NCBI GenBank assembly: GCA_903995115.1
Contig: LR877146.1
Span: 124,001-188,000 of the forward strand
Length of the DNA: 64,000 nt
From: Angomonas deanei
Lineage: Eukaryota; Euglenozoa; Kinetoplastea; Trypanosomatida; Trypanosomatidae
Reading direction: 5' to 3'
In this document: positions 27,500 through 37,036 of the stretch, piece by piece
Numbering within the stretch: the first letter of the stretch is position 1
How the letters are laid out: each line of letters begins with the position of its first letter
The notes under the pieces: generated by a model
Seen by the model: the letters and a program-made list of their open reading frames with translations, nothing else
Databases searched by the model: none
What the model was told of the DNA's origin: nothing
Translations under genes and position numbers: made by a program

Positions 27500-27752
27500 T
27501 ATTACTTCATTAACATCGTTTGGTGAACTTTTTTTTTGTTGTTGTTTAAATGATTGGAAATTACACTTTTTTTCTTCTTCATTGTTTTATTGCGACGATG
27601 ACACAGTGGATTTACAATAACGATTTCGTTCTAGTTTTGGTGTTCGTGAACAGATGTCGTAACGTTGGTTGGCCTTCTTTTTCGCTCTCTGTTTTCAACA
27701 ATTCCTTTCCACGCTCCTCTCCTTCGTATGCCCTAGTTCATCCATCTTATTG

Positions 27753-28298
27753 ATGCAATTTATTGTCAAGAAAGAAAACAAGCTCACCCTGTTCCGGTGG
27801 TCCGATCGTGTCCTCACCGTCGACGTTGAACCCCACACCGCCTTTCTCAGTCAGAGGAACAAACCGGACTGTCTCGGCTACCACCGGATGGTGGTGAGTG
27901 AGATTTCCCTGTGGCCGGATACTGGGTTGCAGTACCTGGAGAGCATTGCCGCGTCGCAGGTGGAGGCGTGTCTGTCTGTCGTATTCCGTGGTGTGTGTAC
28001 CACTGGGGAGGCGGAGAGCGGTCCGCTGCTGAGCGTGGCCAACTCGACCGCCACCGACCCCTCGACGGTCAGCGACACCACATCCACCGCCGTCTCCCAC
28101 CCTGATATCAAGTGCAAGGAGGAAAAGTGGAAACTTCGGTTTTCCAACTTTGCGGAGCTGTACAAGTCCGTCAAGGCGATCATGGGGGATTCATCCAAGA
28201 GCCCCGTCACCCTGAATGGCGACCTCAGCGCACTTCTCAAAAAATTGAATTTCTTTCTTTCCGATAATGGCGAGGAGACGTTTGTCCCTCCCATGTAG
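27753..28298 (+). CDS. Small single PH-like protein, copy 4
   Basis: 181 residues from the ATG at 27753 (MQFIVKKENKLTLFRWSDR); the upstream open frame lies in a T-rich leader. TAFLSQRNKPDCLGYHRM, SEISLWPDTG and the closing WKLRFSNFAELYKSVKAIM follow the family pattern. The central loop is Ser/Thr-rich rather than Pro-rich. The SPVTLNGDLSALLKKL end matches the end of copies 3 and 5. Confidence 0.85.
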   Translation: MQFIVKKENKLTLFRWSDRVLTVDVEPHTAFLSQRNKPDCLGYHRMVVSEISLWPDTGLQYLESIAASQVEACLSVVFRGVCTTGEAESGPLLSVANSTATDPSTVSDTTSTAVSHPDIKCKEEKWKLRFSNFAELYKSVKAIMGDSSKSPVTLNGDLSALLKKLNFFLSDNGEETFVPPM

Positions 28299-28578
28299 GT
28301 GTAGAACTTTTTTTTTTTTTTTCAATTCTTCATTGTTTATATTTGATTGCCTCTTCCAAACATGTTCGTGTACTTCACGGAACAATGTGATTTTGTACCC
28401 TTTTTTTTTTTCTTATTTTTGATATTGTTCCTTTTCGGAGTTCTCTTCGGCGGAATCTTCCGCTTTTACACTTTTTAGTTGAGCCCTATTGTTGTACCGT
28501 TACTTCTCTTCTCGGTCGATATTCCCCCCCTTTTCCCTTTCTCTCTCGATAACGTTCTCCAAGTATCTATTACACGCA

Positions 28579-29100
28579 ATGCTACAGTTTGCGGTGGAGA
28601 AGGAGAATGAGACGCGACTGTTTACCTACACCGATCGCGTCCTTTCCGTCAATATCGACGGCGCCCATCTCGTCTACTTGAGTCGTAAAGACTTTCCGGA
28701 GGATCTGACCCATCACAAGCTGCACGTGTCAGAGATACAGCTGTGGCCGCACTTTACGACCGAGTACTTGCAAGGGGTGGCCGACCCGGAGCACGGCGGC
28801 ATGCTGACGTTTACCGTGTATGCGACGGAACTGAAGCCACTACCGGTGGATATCGCAAGGGTCAAGGGGGAACCTGCTCCGCCTCCCCCACCGGAGCCAG
28901 CGAAGGGTACGCTGCCGGATACGACACACTGGCGCTTGCGTGTGCACACGTTTGAACAGCTTAAGGATGTGGTGACCACAATACGGCGTACACCAGACGA
29001 CAATGGAGAGTCTCCTGTCGTGCTCAAAGGCAAGTTGGACGACGTGAAGAAGCAGTTGGGGATGGGTGTAAGAGGAGGGGCCCTCGCACAAGGTCTTTAG
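28579..29100 (+). CDS. Small single PH-like protein, copy 5
   Basis: 173 residues from the ATG at 28579 (MLQFAVEKENETRLFTYTDR). Shared motifs: AHLVYLSRKDFPEDLTHHKL, SEIQLWPHFTTEYL, a Pro-rich loop (PAPPPPPEPAKGTLP), then WRLRVHTFEQLKDVVTTIRR and SPVVLKGKLDDVKKQLG. Best preserved example of the domain; useful as the query for a structure prediction. Last gene of the small array. Confidence 0.86.
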   Translation: MLQFAVEKENETRLFTYTDRVLSVNIDGAHLVYLSRKDFPEDLTHHKLHVSEIQLWPHFTTEYLQGVADPEHGGMLTFTVYATELKPLPVDIARVKGEPAPPPPPEPAKGTLPDTTHWRLRVHTFEQLKDVVTTIRRTPDDNGESPVVLKGKLDDVKKQLGMGVRGGALAQGL

Positions 29101-29351
29101 GTGTGTACCTTCCTTGTGCCATTTTTTATCGAGCGTTCTACATTTTTATCGAAATAATTTCTATATCTATCGGTTTAAAGTTGGGTTAGTCATTTCGGTT
29201 TCTTCTGTATTGTTTTCGCACCGGTTTTAGTAAAATGCCAAACGGACACCTTCTTTTCTCTTTTCTCTTTCCTTGTTTTTACTTCCGTAAAGAAACATAT
29301 TTCTCGACGAAAGCGTTGCTCTTTGTATCGTTCACGAACCCCGTCGTACAC

Positions 29352-29672
29352 ATGTTTCAACTACCAGCGTCTATTAAAGTGGATGAGCAGGCCGACAGTC
29401 CCGTGAAGCGCAACAACAAGTCACATCAGTGCGGGGAGACGGAGCAAGATATTTATTCCAACGGTGTTTCCATGTCGCATGCAACGTCGTCGCAGACACA
29501 GAATTATTCGCAAGAACCAATGTGCTTTGTGGCGCGCTGTCACGCGGAAAGTTTGGACGATGTCTGCGTTGGTTACCGCCACACCTGCAGCCCGACGGAC
29601 CCCGAGTGCGCCAGAAGACGATTCGAAAACAACTGCGCCATCGCTGCGGCGTGTGATTTCCTGCAAATGTGA
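29352..29672 (+). CDS. Small Cys-rich protein of unknown function
   Basis: 106 residues from the ATG at 29352; 39 upstream codons are hydrophobic and fall in the T-rich leader. The N-terminal half is polar and disordered-looking. The last 50 residues hold C58, C63, C72, C79, C86, C95 and C101, spaced x4, x8, x6, x6, x8, x5. With no signal peptide from this start, the Cys could bind zinc or form disulfides in the mitochondrial intermembrane space; the spacing is not a clean twin CX9C. If the upstream ATG at 29235 were used, a hydrophobic signal-like leader would precede it. Not recognised. Confidence 0.55.
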   Translation: MFQLPASIKVDEQADSPVKRNNKSHQCGETEQDIYSNGVSMSHATSSQTQNYSQEPMCFVARCHAESLDDVCVGYRHTCSPTDPECARRRFENNCAIAAACDFLQM

Positions 29673-30173
29673 AAATTTTTGTGTTTCCTGTCCCCCTCAT
29701 TCTCTTTTTATACGCCCTTTTTTTATCTTGTATTTTACGGCACCACCCTATACAGTGGTGTTTTCTTTTTCTTTGTTGTTGTTGTTTGTTTCTCATCATT
29801 TGATATTTTCATCTAGCATGTACAGTCGTTCTACTAACCTCCGGTAAATCGTTTCTTTCCACATTGAGTATTCTCCGTAAAACGTGTACGGCAAACGATA
29901 TGGAAGTAGAATACCACTCCAGTGGTAGTTGCGCTTCAAGGCGTTTACCGTTACCTATTGGATGCTCCTTGTGGTACTAGATACGTGTTTCTGTTTCTTT
30001 TTATTATACACTAGAAGAATAGGAATTCCTTTTTTTTTTTTTTCGTGTGTGTGCTTAGCTTGTCCTTGGGCTATTTTCTGGTGAATGATTTCGTTGTCTT
30101 CCTAAATACTTTCACCCCCTCACAGAATCTTGTTCAAGCCTTTTCTGTAGTTCATCCGTTTGTGCTGTTGGTT
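29673..30173. other. Spacer containing a possible hairpin RNA element
   Basis: About 500 bases without a gene. At 29888-29951 the arms ACGGCAAACG and CGTTTACCGT are inverted repeats with one mismatch, and inside them TACCACT-CC-AGTGGTA (29912-29927) is a perfect short palindrome. The block is less AT-rich than its surroundings. It could be a processed small RNA or mRNA 3' structure; no snoRNA boxes were confirmed. An acceptor lies further down (CCCCCTCACAG, AG at 30124-30125). Confidence 0.3.
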
Positions 30174-31952
30174 ATGACGTATCCAACTCCAAAACTTGGA
30201 AAAATAATACAATTGTCGATGGGTGTGGAGACGCTCGACCCCGAAAAAGTCCGAAGGATGGCGGAAGATAGAAATCTGGAGATTCTGAAACGTCTGCAAG
30301 AAGAAAGCCAAAGTGCTGTCATGGACGGCAGCGCCGCGGTGGGCAGTACCGTGGATCAGACAGTAAGTGCTACACCGTCTGCGGGTGCACCGAAAACTAC
30401 CGTAAACCCAAAGCAGGTTTCTCCCAGCACGACTAGTGGTGTAGTGGCCAGTGGCGCGCCATCCAATCACTCCAGCGGGACGGCGACTGCGCTCAGTCCG
30501 TCGCCACACGTGGCAGCTAAACAAACGACCACTCCTCAAAGTGGACCGACAGAGGGAGCACCGGCCGCGGCGGTACCCAAGGCTGTCAGTGCTGCTAAGG
30601 CCGGGGGAAGTGGTACATCTACCGCGAACAGCACCCCCAATTCCGCTGTGTCTACACAGAAACCAACTGCCGGTGGGTCGGACCGTGCTGCCAGCAGTGG
30701 TACCAAAGCCCAAGTTCCCTCTCCACAGGCAAAGTCCGTTGCGAATGCGCCCAAAACAAAGCCGACTTCCCAGCAATCAACCAACACCAAAGGAGACGGT
30801 TCAATGGCGGTAGCACTTCCTTCCATGAAGACAGTCCTTATGGGTGCCGCTGTCATCGGGGCGACACTACTGGCAGGGTATGGGGTGTACACCCTGTACC
30901 GCCGCCGCCAACAAAGGGCCATCGCTAAACAGCTGCAAGAGGCGTTCAAGGACAACACTAGGTGCCACCTCTTTGCCAGTCCCCGTTGCGGCATCAGCCC
31001 ATCTGTGAATGTGTCTTGCACAGAGGCCGAAACGTTTCTGCGCGTGGCGAACGTTTCTTATGTTGTACATTTTATTCAGCACGGCGCGGACTTGACGGTA
31101 GCGCTGCAGTCCATCCCCTTGTCGGAGCGCCCTAGTCGTATCATGCGTGCACACGGCAGCGTGGCGAACAAAAGCGGGGCAGCCCTGCAGAGCCGAGCGG
31201 AGAGCCCCCGACGTTCCCTTCCGTCTACGCGCCGACGGTCGTCGGATGAACTGAGCGGTCTGCCGGAGAAGATGGCGGCCTGTGCCAAAACAGTGGAAGG
31301 CTACGATAGGGACCTCCCCATGCTAGTCCACGGCCCTTCTGGGGTGTACATTGGGTGTCAGGCGATCTTTGACTTCGCCAGGGACACGTTGGGAGTGCGA
31401 CTGGACCTCAACCTCACCAAGGAGGAGGCGGTCTTGGGGCTGCGGTCACGGGAGCACGCACGATTTAACTTGTCGCAGTACGTGGCGCGGACGCTGTGGG
31501 ATCACCCCCGCATAGCGGCCCTAGCCATCGGCGTGAAGCGAGGTTTACCCCTTCCCCAACTACTGGGGTACATGTTTCTCCTCTCGGACTCCATTGTGCA
31601 GTACAACAAGGGAGGTGCGATTGGGAGCCTGTCGCGGCAGGCGTACCAGAAGAGTTTTCTAGAGGAAGTGCGACTATTAGAGGAGACATTAGGCAATAAA
31701 GGATTTCTCGTTGGGTTTAAGCCGTCGTCCTACGACTGTGCACTCTACGCGACTTTACTGCCACTCTTTCAATTAGACCAGCAAGGGGTTCCATTACCGG
31801 GTGAGGCTTTTCAGCGCTTGCGGAAGAGTCCGTCGATTAGGGAGTACATGCGGCGCATCACGGCGGCAGCATTCCCAGACTTGGGCGAACTGTTGGCGTG
31901 TGCCGGCTCAGAGTCTCCCCAGACATTTGACTATAAATTAATAGGAAATTAG
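30174..31952 (+). CDS. Membrane-anchored GST-fold protein (FAXC/metaxin-like)
   Basis: 592 residues from the ATG at 30174, chosen because acceptor AGs lie at 30124-30125 and 30149-30150. N-terminal 45 residues polar-helical; 50-210 a long Ser/Thr/Ala/Pro low-complexity stretch; one membrane segment (about 219-242, ending in RRRQQR); then a thioredoxin-like segment with LFASPRCGISPS and ETFLRVANVSY (about 265-345) and an all-helical GST C-terminal part with FLVGFKPSSYDCALYATL near 520. The last motif is typical of metaxin and failed-axon-connections proteins, which sit on the outer mitochondrial membrane. Here the anchor is central, so the GST domain would face one side and the disordered arm the other. 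Catalysis is unlikely; a role in outer-membrane protein import or cell contact is inference. Confidence 0.75.
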   Translation: MTYPTPKLGKIIQLSMGVETLDPEKVRRMAEDRNLEILKRLQEESQSAVMDGSAAVGSTVDQTVSATPSAGAPKTTVNPKQVSPSTTSGVVASGAPSNHSSGTATALSPSPHVAAKQTTTPQSGPTEGAPAAAVPKAVSAAKAGGSGTSTANSTPNSAVSTQKPTAGGSDRAASSGTKAQVPSPQAKSVANAPKTKPTSQQSTNTKGDGSMAVALPSMKTVLMGAAVIGATLLAGYGVYTLYRRRQQRAIAKQLQEAFKDNTRCHLFASPRCGISPSVNVSCTEAETFLRVANVSYVVHFIQHGADLTVALQSIPLSERPSRIMRAHGSVANKSGAALQSRAESPRRSLPSTRRRSSDELSGLPEKMAACAKTVEGYDRDLPMLVHGPSGVYIGCQAIFDFARDTLGVRLDLNLTKEEAVLGLRSREHARFNLSQYVARTLWDHPRIAALAIGVKRGLPLPQLLGYMFLLSDSIVQYNKGGAIGSLSRQAYQKSFLEEVRLLEETLGNKGFLVGFKPSSYDCALYATLLPLFQLDQQGVPLPGEAFQRLRKSPSIREYMRRITAAAFPDLGELLACAGSESPQTFDYKLIGN

Positions 31953-32223
31953 TCTAGTAGCGTAGTTAGTAGGTGTAGGCAGATTAGGAAGCCTCGTCGT
32001 GATGGGGTACATCGTTCTTTTTACTTGCGTTACATTCTTATATTTTTATGCCCTCCAATTAGCCATAACATCAAAATGAAATCACAAAACGGAATTGTTC
32101 GAAACCTCAAGGCTCTTTTTTTTTTTTCACCAGCGTACGCTGTCGGATAGGGCTCATAGCACTTTTGTGTTTTTCTACGTTCGTTTTCCTACCCCCCCTC
32201 CTTCTCCTATACAGCAGCATGAC

Positions 32224-34819
32224 ATGGATAGTACGGATTATGAAGTGCGTGAACAGAGCGCCTTTGACACAATGTCTTATGGGGTAGAGATATTCTCCCC
32301 GTTTACCAAACAATGGAAGAAAGCGGTGGTACAGGTGGTAAAGGGGTCACCAAAAGACAAGTTGGGAAACAATAGCAATAACAATAACGACGACGACGAA
32401 GAGACGTTTATTGGGGTGCACGTGCTCACGCAGCACACGGAAAAGAGTTCAAGCTCGAAAAAAGGCAGCCCATCTTCCCCAAAGAAAAGGAAATTTAATG
32501 ATGTCAATTTGACAACGCTTTTAGAAGTGTACGACCTTTGCCCCAGTGTGGCCTACAAGCCCCTCTCCCTAGAGATCCGAGCGGCGTTGAAACTGCTCCT
32601 CTCGGACGACTGTTCCAAGACGTATACCACGCACGGAACTCCACGAAGTACCTCTGGTACACCAGTGAACAGTCGAACCGGCACTAATAGTCCGGGGTCC
32701 TTTCCACTGCACAACAATCCAATCCGCCGTCCATCGCCCACGTATATACACTCGCCGGAGGTACCTCACATGTCGCGGGGAAACTCGTTGGCGTCCCTCA
32801 CTCACATGCGAGTCGCCTCTCAGCAGAGCATCGCAAGTGATCAACAAGACACACGAACAGAGCCGTATCAGTCCACGACACGGCAGGTGTCGGTAAAAAA
32901 GGATCTGCTCACTCCTTTTGTGAAAAATGACACCGTCGTGTTTAAGGATAGTAGGTCGACACGAAAGATGGACCACACACCCCTCCCAAGCCACAACAGC
33001 TCTTTCCACGATGTGCTAAAAACCACAGGCGCCAAACAAGAGAACTCTATTCATTCCCTGGAAGAATTGTTTGATATTGAGTTGACGGTCAGGTGCTTTC
33101 GGACGTGTATGCCCAAGGTGGAGGTCCGTCCACATAGCAACACGCACGGCATTATCGTTGGTGAAGGCGGCAAGAACGTCGAGTCTGGGGACAGCGAGGC
33201 ATCCAAAGAAGCGGGGACACTTTTTTTCCGTCTTTCGTAGTTTCAGTCGGAAGCCAAAAACCAAAGTGGGCTCCCCGCTGACCTCTAAAAAGTTGTCCAG
33301 CGGTTCTTCTCACGTGGTCTCACCGGTTTCCGCAACGGAAATGCACGCGTTCCCCAAAAGTGAGGAGACGGTTTCGGCCGTCATTCGGTGTCGCAATCGG
33401 AACGACTTTTACAACCTCTTGCATGAAATTGTCACGTGTAAAGTGGTTCGCAAACCGAACAAAAAAGGGGGCGACGAGTTTTCAATTAGCGGAAGCGACA
33501 GTGACGAGGGAGAGAATCTCTACCGCCGTCAGTGGATTCGATATGTGAAGCGGAAAGCCGATCCGCGGAATGACTTGCCCTTTGCCAAAATTCCCCTCTT
33601 TCTGTGGTACACGTTCATGGAACACAGTAACAGTGTGTTTTACTGCTGTCAACGGGGCTATCTGGTGGTCGAGTCGCTTTCGGAGGATCCGCGGCTGGGC
33701 AGTCCGACGCGTCCGGCGGTTCAGCGGATCGGTACGTTCGACGTGGTCAAAAAAACCATTCACCATGCGCCCTCCGAGTGGGACACTGTCAAGTTGATTG
33801 TTTCACCCTCCACGGAGCACTGTCCCCCCTTTCCAGAGTACGGTGCGTGCAATAACGCTACACTGGATGCAACCCGCAACGTGAATGCGAACCTCCTAGG
33901 GCAGTACAAGGATGTCTTTCTGTGTATCAGCGACACCCACGTCTTGTTCATTAATTCCTTTGGTAATATTCGACTGCACTTTTGCTTTGACGAGATTGTC
34001 TCCATGACGTACCCCAAGGAAGGACTAGACACCGCCACGTACCCGTTTGTGCGCTTTTCCATAAAAGCTGGCGCCGACTGGGTCGAGGAGCCGCCACTGT
34101 TGTTGACCTTTACCCTTCTACCGCTCATCCCCCACACACAACTGAGTGCCTCGTTCGCGATTATCACCCCAAAAGTATCCGGCAGCGACAGCGACGTCGG
34201 GGAGGACACCATCATGGAGTTACTCAACTATGAGCAGCAGCGAGAGATGAATGAGGTGTATGCGCGAAAGGACGTGCTGGTGGACTTGTTCGACAAGCTG
34301 TGCGACAAACCGAAAGTGGTCAAGACATACCGTGAGTTTGACACGGTTCTGCCCCTCTTGCGGGATGCACTTTTATCCAAGTCAGAGGACGTTGCCTACT
34401 TTTTGGAACTGGAGAGGATGGATATGTCTCTCCAAACGGAAGAGGACCCTTTTCCACGGCAGTACTCCGAAACTGGCGTGGGCAAGACGAGCCACACGTC
34501 GTCGGTTCCTGGTAACGCCTATACCTACGAGGATTCCCAGAAGGCGGAACTGTCGTTGCGTATGGCGGTCAACCAAATTCCGTATATAACAGAAAAGAGC
34601 GACTTGTTTTTCGATGAGGCATCCGACGAAGAGGATCTATACCGAAAACCCCAAAAGAGGAGTAATTCTTACTACGATAGCAATCCGCAGCGTATCGCTC
34701 GTGAAGTCGTTTCTAGCGGAGAGGACGTCATGGAGGACGACGACAGTTGCGACTATGCGGCGGTGAGACCACAACGTAAGAAGAGTGAACTCATTCGCCG
34801 TTCATCCGACGGAGAGTAA
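32224..34819 (+). CDS. Large dual-PH-like family protein, divergent member 8, with frameshift
   Basis: Two overlapping open frames (32224-33240 and 33158-34819) give one protein of about 864 residues if one base is skipped at the T7 run 33221-33227. The N-terminal part has FDTMSYGVEIFSPF and KQWKKAVVQVV, a Ser-rich stretch and LEVYDLCPSVAYKPLS, which resembles the ELCPST region of the family. The second frame contributes the closing helix (VIRCRNRNDFYNLLHEI), VKRKADPRNDLPFAKIPL, VFYCCQRGYLVV, VFLCISDTHVLFI and the segment-2 strands. It is the most divergent member, with a long acidic tail. The break may be an assembly error, a real mutation, or an uncommon frameshift. The ATG at 32224 is preceded by an overlapping out-of-frame ATG at 32219. 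Confidence 0.72.
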
Positions 34820-35108
34820 AGTACTCCATATATATTTTTTTTTGTTTTAGCGTATTTTTACCTTTTTGTATGACGTTGTGGGCGTGCCCAGTATGGTGAT
34901 TGATATAATGTTTTTTTCGTGGCTGATGTTGAAAGTTTTCAAAGTGTCTGATTTTAATGACTCAACTGCAATACTTCTTGTCTCGCTATGGGCTGTTCTT
35001 TTCCCTGTGCTAGGTTAATTGGAAAACAGTAATTTATTATTTAGAAATTTCATAAAGTGCAATAGCAGTTGAGTTGTTTAGAATTTTTTTTTTTGCTCAT
35101 TTTTCACC

Positions 35109-36506
35109 ATGTCCGACAACGAAGAAACCGCTCTCCTTATCGGAGCTCATTCGCCTCAGTACGACGCAACGGACGGTTCCCATTTAAAACCGGAAGAGTC
35201 TTCTGCCATCGATGAAGCCTTATCGAACGTGCAGAAGAGGCGTAACAAGGAGAAGAAGGTGCTCCTCGCTGCCCTCATCTTCTGCTTTGTCTTTATGGTA
35301 TTGGAGTTCATCAGTGGTGTGATTGCCAACAGTCTGGCACTCCTTACCGATGCGATTCATCTATTGACCGATGTGGGGTCCTACGCGCTCAGTATTGGTG
35401 CGCTGGTCACAGCGGGAAGAGTGGCCTGCGGGACGTACAACTATGGCTGGCACCGTGCGGAGGTGATTGGCACACTGATTTCCGTCTTTTCCATTTGGGC
35501 CCTCGTGGTGTGGATTGTGATTGAGGCACTCTCGCGTGTGTCGCGCATTATACAATGCAGTCGGGTACCAGGCCGGTTGGTGGCGGATGCAATGAAGAGT
35601 GCTGCCAAATCTCCGTCAACCTCGGCCCCGAAGCAGAGTGGCTTCTGGGCTTCTCTGCGGGGCGACGACGGGGAGGGGGACTCCTTAGAGTGTTACCCGA
35701 TTAACTCACAGGTGATGATGGTGGTGGGTGTGCTAGGGCTCCTGGTGAACGTTATCTGCGCCTGCATCCTGTACTTTGGGGGCTCTCACGGCCACTCCCA
35801 CTTTGGAGGAGAGCACAACCACTCCCACGGTGACCACGACCACGACCATGACCACGATCACTCACACGGTGACCACGACCACGATCATGGACACGATCAC
35901 GGCCACGGCGGCGACCACCACGACGAACATGAGAGTACAGGGGGCAGCACCATTCTCGGGGCCAAAACCGGCTTTGCCGTCAACGCTGCCCTGCTGCATG
36001 CGCTGGGAGACTCGATCCAGTCCGTCGGTGTCATTATCGCCGGTGTGTTTATTTACTTTATGAATAACTACTCCTACGGTGTGCACTCGTACAAGTACTC
36101 CATCTACAACTTGGCTGACCCTGTTTGTAGCGTGTGTTTCGCCATCATTACCGTCAACATGACCTTTTCTCTCCTGAAGAGTCTGTTGGGCATTCTAATG
36201 GAGAGTACACCACCGTCGGTCAACTACAATGATCTGGAGACGGCGCTCTCCAAGATTGAGGGCGTCAAGAGTGTGCACGACTTGCACGTTTGGTCCTTAT
36301 CGGCGGACTACGTGGCACTGTCGGTACACCTAGTGGCCGACAATAACGAGGAGGTGCTTCGCAAGGCGCAGGAGGTGTGTCACCTGTTCCGCATAAAGCA
36401 CACGACGATACAGGTGGACTCCTGTGCGGACGGCCAGTCCAACTGCCAGGGGAACTGTGGTTCTCCCAATGTCTGTGAGGCACCTGGGAGGATGCACTCG
36501 CATTAA
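35109..36506 (+). CDS. Zinc transporter, cation diffusion facilitator (ZnT) family
   Basis: 465 residues. Exports zinc from the cytosol into organelles or outside in exchange for protons. Six membrane segments; the intramembrane zinc site is HLLTD in segment 2 (H84, D88) and HALGD in segment 5 (H297, D301). Between segments 4 and 5 lies a His-rich cytosolic loop (about 227-274) made of repeated HDHD/HSHGDH units, the usual zinc-sensing loop. A C-terminal cytosolic domain (after about 345) contains VKSVHDLHVWSLS, typical of the family's dimerising domain. The region between segments 3 and 4 is unusually long (about 145-200, with a Ser-rich stretch). Probably lysosome, acidocalcisome or Golgi membrane; the compartment cannot be read from sequence. 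Confidence 0.94.
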   Translation: MSDNEETALLIGAHSPQYDATDGSHLKPEESSAIDEALSNVQKRRNKEKKVLLAALIFCFVFMVLEFISGVIANSLALLTDAIHLLTDVGSYALSIGALVTAGRVACGTYNYGWHRAEVIGTLISVFSIWALVVWIVIEALSRVSRIIQCSRVPGRLVADAMKSAAKSPSTSAPKQSGFWASLRGDDGEGDSLECYPINSQVMMVVGVLGLLVNVICACILYFGGSHGHSHFGGEHNHSHGDHDHDHDHDHSHGDHDHDHGHDHGHGGDHHDEHESTGGSTILGAKTGFAVNAALLHALGDSIQSVGVIIAGVFIYFMNNYSYGVHSYKYSIYNLADPVCSVCFAIITVNMTFSLLKSLLGILMESTPPSVNYNDLETALSKIEGVKSVHDLHVWSLSADYVALSVHLVADNNEEVLRKAQEVCHLFRIKHTTIQVDSCADGQSNCQGNCGSPNVCEAPGRMHSH

Positions 36507-37036
36507 ACTGGGTTTTTGCTTGTGTGAGAGTTGTGAAGTTTATTTGTGTTTGTGTTGGTATGTGTGTATGTGTGTGATTTCTATCGTTTCCTTCCCTTTT
36601 TTGAGTATTTGTGATACCCGTAGCTACCGAGGTGGTCGAGTTGTGAGGCTAGCATATTATGATGAGGAAAAGATGGTACTAGAAAACGTACAAGATCTTG
36701 TTTATCATCCCCCGATAAAGTTGTTTTCGTTTGTGTTTTAGTTTTTATTTCGCGTAAATGTCTCTTCCCCTTTACACTTCCTCCTGGATGGCTACACTAT
36801 TGTCTCCCTTCTCTTCCTTCACCAAGTATACTTTTTGTTTTCTCTTTCTTTGTTGTTTATTTATTTCTAAACCGTCGTAAAACACGTAAAGAAATCAGTA
36901 TTTTACAACAAGGACAAGTTACAATAAAATCTCGTATTGTGTATCTCTCAAGCATAGTTTCTAATTTTTTTTTTCGTTTTGCTTTTCAGTATAGCTTTTT
37001 GTTTTTTCTGCCGTTTATTAAATCCATCTCACGGTA
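36507..37036. other. Spacer, no gene recognised
   Basis: 530 bases. It starts GT-rich (36536-36580), then T-rich, and ends with an acceptor: T-run 36965-36974, GCTTTTCAG with AG at 36988-36989, 47 bases before the next ATG. At 36620-36655 a stretch resembles the D-arm of a tRNA, and ATGATGA occurs at 36659-36665, but neither is backed by the rest of a tRNA or C/D RNA. Confidence 0.5.

Noticed and set aside
34920-34960. Possible C/D-box RNA (TGATGT ... CTGA)
   Set aside because: The C box deviates from RTGATGA, the two boxes are only about 25 bases apart and no terminal stem was found.
36617-36665. tRNA-like D-arm and an ATGATGA C-box-like motif
   Set aside because: No acceptor stem, anticodon arm or GGTTCGAATCC-like B box follows, and no D box CTGA lies at a suitable distance.
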